Assembly (NCBI GenBank): GCA_947495295.1
Contig: CANLYJ010000002.1
Coordinates: 186,001 to 250,000, forward strand
DNA: 64,000 nucleotides
Reading direction: 5' to 3'
Source of the DNA: an uncultured Paracoccaceae bacterium
Lineage (GTDB): Bacteria; Pseudomonadota; Alphaproteobacteria; Rhodobacterales; Rhodobacteraceae
In this document: positions 63,041-64,000 of the stretch, piece by piece
How positions within the stretch are numbered: the first letter of the stretch is position 1
Layout of the letters: every line of letters starts with the position of its first letter
Made by a program: the position numbers and the translations under genes
Notes under the pieces: generated by a model
Seen by the model: only the letters and a program-made list of their open reading frames with translations
What the model was told of the DNA's origin: nothing
Database searches by the model: none

Positions 63041-63961
63041 ATGACCGGCAATATATTCAACCTCAAACAGCTGGAAGCGTTGATCTGGGTTGCTGATCTG
63101 GGCAGTTTTCGCAAAGCCGCGCAGCATCTGAATACCAGCCAGCCCAATATCTCGGCCCGGATTGCCGCATTGGAATCGTCGCTGGACGTCGTTTTGATGC
63201 ACCGCGATAGCGGCACCATCCGTTTGACCGATAAAGGGCAGGAGATTCTGCACGCAGCCCGGCAGGTTCTGCGCGATGCGGAACGCTTGGTCGAGATTGC
63301 AAACAGGCGTGACCTGATTGATGACAGGTTGCGATTGGGCGTCACCGAACTGGTCGCCTGCACATGGCTGCATTCCTATTTGCGGGCGATCAAGCAGACC
63401 TATCCGGGTATTGTTGTGGAACTGACCGTCGATTTGTCCCGCAACCTTGACAAGGAACTTGGCAGCGGTGCGCTGGACCTGACGATCCAGACGGCCCCTT
63501 TCGGGGTGGCAGCCAGCGGTGTTGTTGAACTTGGGGTCTTTGAATATGTCTGGGTCGGGACTGCCAATAAACTATCTGATCTGCCGGAAACGCCGGGACT
63601 GCAGCATCTGCTGCCCCTGACCATTCTGACCCATGCCCGTCACACGCAGGCCTATAACGAACTGATCCAATGGGCTGAGGCCAACAGCCTTCCAACCGCT
63701 CGCATTGTACCGTCAAACAGCATGGCGTCCTGCGTGCAGATGGTGGCTGACGGGCTGGGCATGGCGCTTTTACCGCGTGCGCTGGTTGACCGCGAACTGG
63801 CGGCGGGTGATCTGAAAATCGCTCCGGTCGATTGGCATCCTTCACCTCTGCGTTTTGCGGCACGGTATCAGGCGGAACGCGTGGCGCGCTACGTGCCCGA
63901 ATTGGCCGATCTGGCGCAGAATGTGGTCACTGCCTATCGTCAATCAAGTGATACCAAATAG
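63041..63961 (+). CDS. LysR-family transcriptional regulator
   Basis: A 306-residue LysR-type regulator. The N-terminal winged helix is FRKAAQHLNTSQPNISARIA with the linker helix to about residue 90. The effector-binding part contains PTARIVPSNSMASCVQMVAD and LGMALLPRALVDREL. It is the third gene of the HD-GNAT-LysR unit on the plus strand, in contrast to most LysR genes, which are divergent from their targets. The effector is unknown. Confidence 0.95.
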   Translation: MTGNIFNLKQLEALIWVADLGSFRKAAQHLNTSQPNISARIAALESSLDVVLMHRDSGTIRLTDKGQEILHAARQVLRDAERLVEIANRRDLIDDRLRLGVTELVACTWLHSYLRAIKQTYPGIVVELTVDLSRNLDKELGSGALDLTIQTAPFGVAASGVVELGVFEYVWVGTANKLSDLPETPGLQHLLPLTILTHARHTQAYNELIQWAEANSLPTARIVPSNSMASCVQMVADGLGMALLPRALVDRELAAGDLKIAPVDWHPSPLRFAARYQAERVARYVPELADLAQNVVTAYRQSSDTK

Positions 63962-64000
63962 CGATCACATATATCGAAAACAATTATTTGCAGCTATCGA

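Overview
This window looks like alphaproteobacterial DNA, most likely a marine Rhodobacteraceae (Roseobacter-group) chromosome. That rests on moderately high G+C, on family-typical proteins (DUF2161, DUF2125, DUF2853, an RTX protein ending in a Hint_2 domain, a YcjX/DUF697 pair, an alphaproteobacterial mitofilin beside hemD and hemY), and on dense gene packing with ATGA overlaps. No rRNA operon and no CRISPR array was seen.

Core region 1-35.3 kb. On the left are a HAD phosphatase (cut by the window edge), a manganese-type pyrophosphatase, a tandem micro-ORF leader, a surface lipoprotein, a DUF2161 nuclease-like protein, a TraB/GumN protein, a 50-residue membrane peptide gene with its own terminator, and a Crp/Fnr regulator. 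An unassigned 326-residue protein (possibly ABBA prenyltransferase-like) precedes an acyl-CoA synthetase and enoyl-CoA hydratase pair. Then come a PepSY-like periplasmic protein with a two-component system, DUF2125, a DUF697-GNAT-YcjX cluster, truA, two coupled genes of unknown role, tamA-tamB, the RTX-Hint protein, a complete oppABCDF peptide importer and a hemerythrin-like protein.

Mobile region 35.33-51.64 kb. A 16.3-kb element sits in a tRNA-Thr(CGU) gene between two identical 54-bp direct repeats. It carries a tyrosine integrase, an AlpA-type regulator and a primase-helicase, which resembles the core of phage satellites. It also carries two defence-like modules. One is a three-gene operon of a DGQQR/ParB-like protein and two proteins with C-terminal HEPN motifs. 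The other is a C5-methyltransferase, a McrB-like AAA+ GTPase, a DUF2357 nuclease and Vsr, resembling LlaJI-type restriction. The three-gene operon is the best candidate for an undescribed system. Outside the intact tRNA lies a decaying tandem array of tRNA 5' halves, which reads as a record of earlier integrations.

Core region 52-64 kb. Reading leftward are hemD, a Mic60/mitofilin homologue and a HemY-like protein. Divergent from these run tsaD, gpsA, a YciI protein and an EVE protein whose stop codon lies in a 163-bp MITE-like inverted-repeat element. DUF1761, DUF2853, an extensin-like protein, ahcY, an HD phosphohydrolase, a GNAT acetyltransferase and a LysR regulator complete the window.

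All family calls come from reading motifs by eye; no database search was run.
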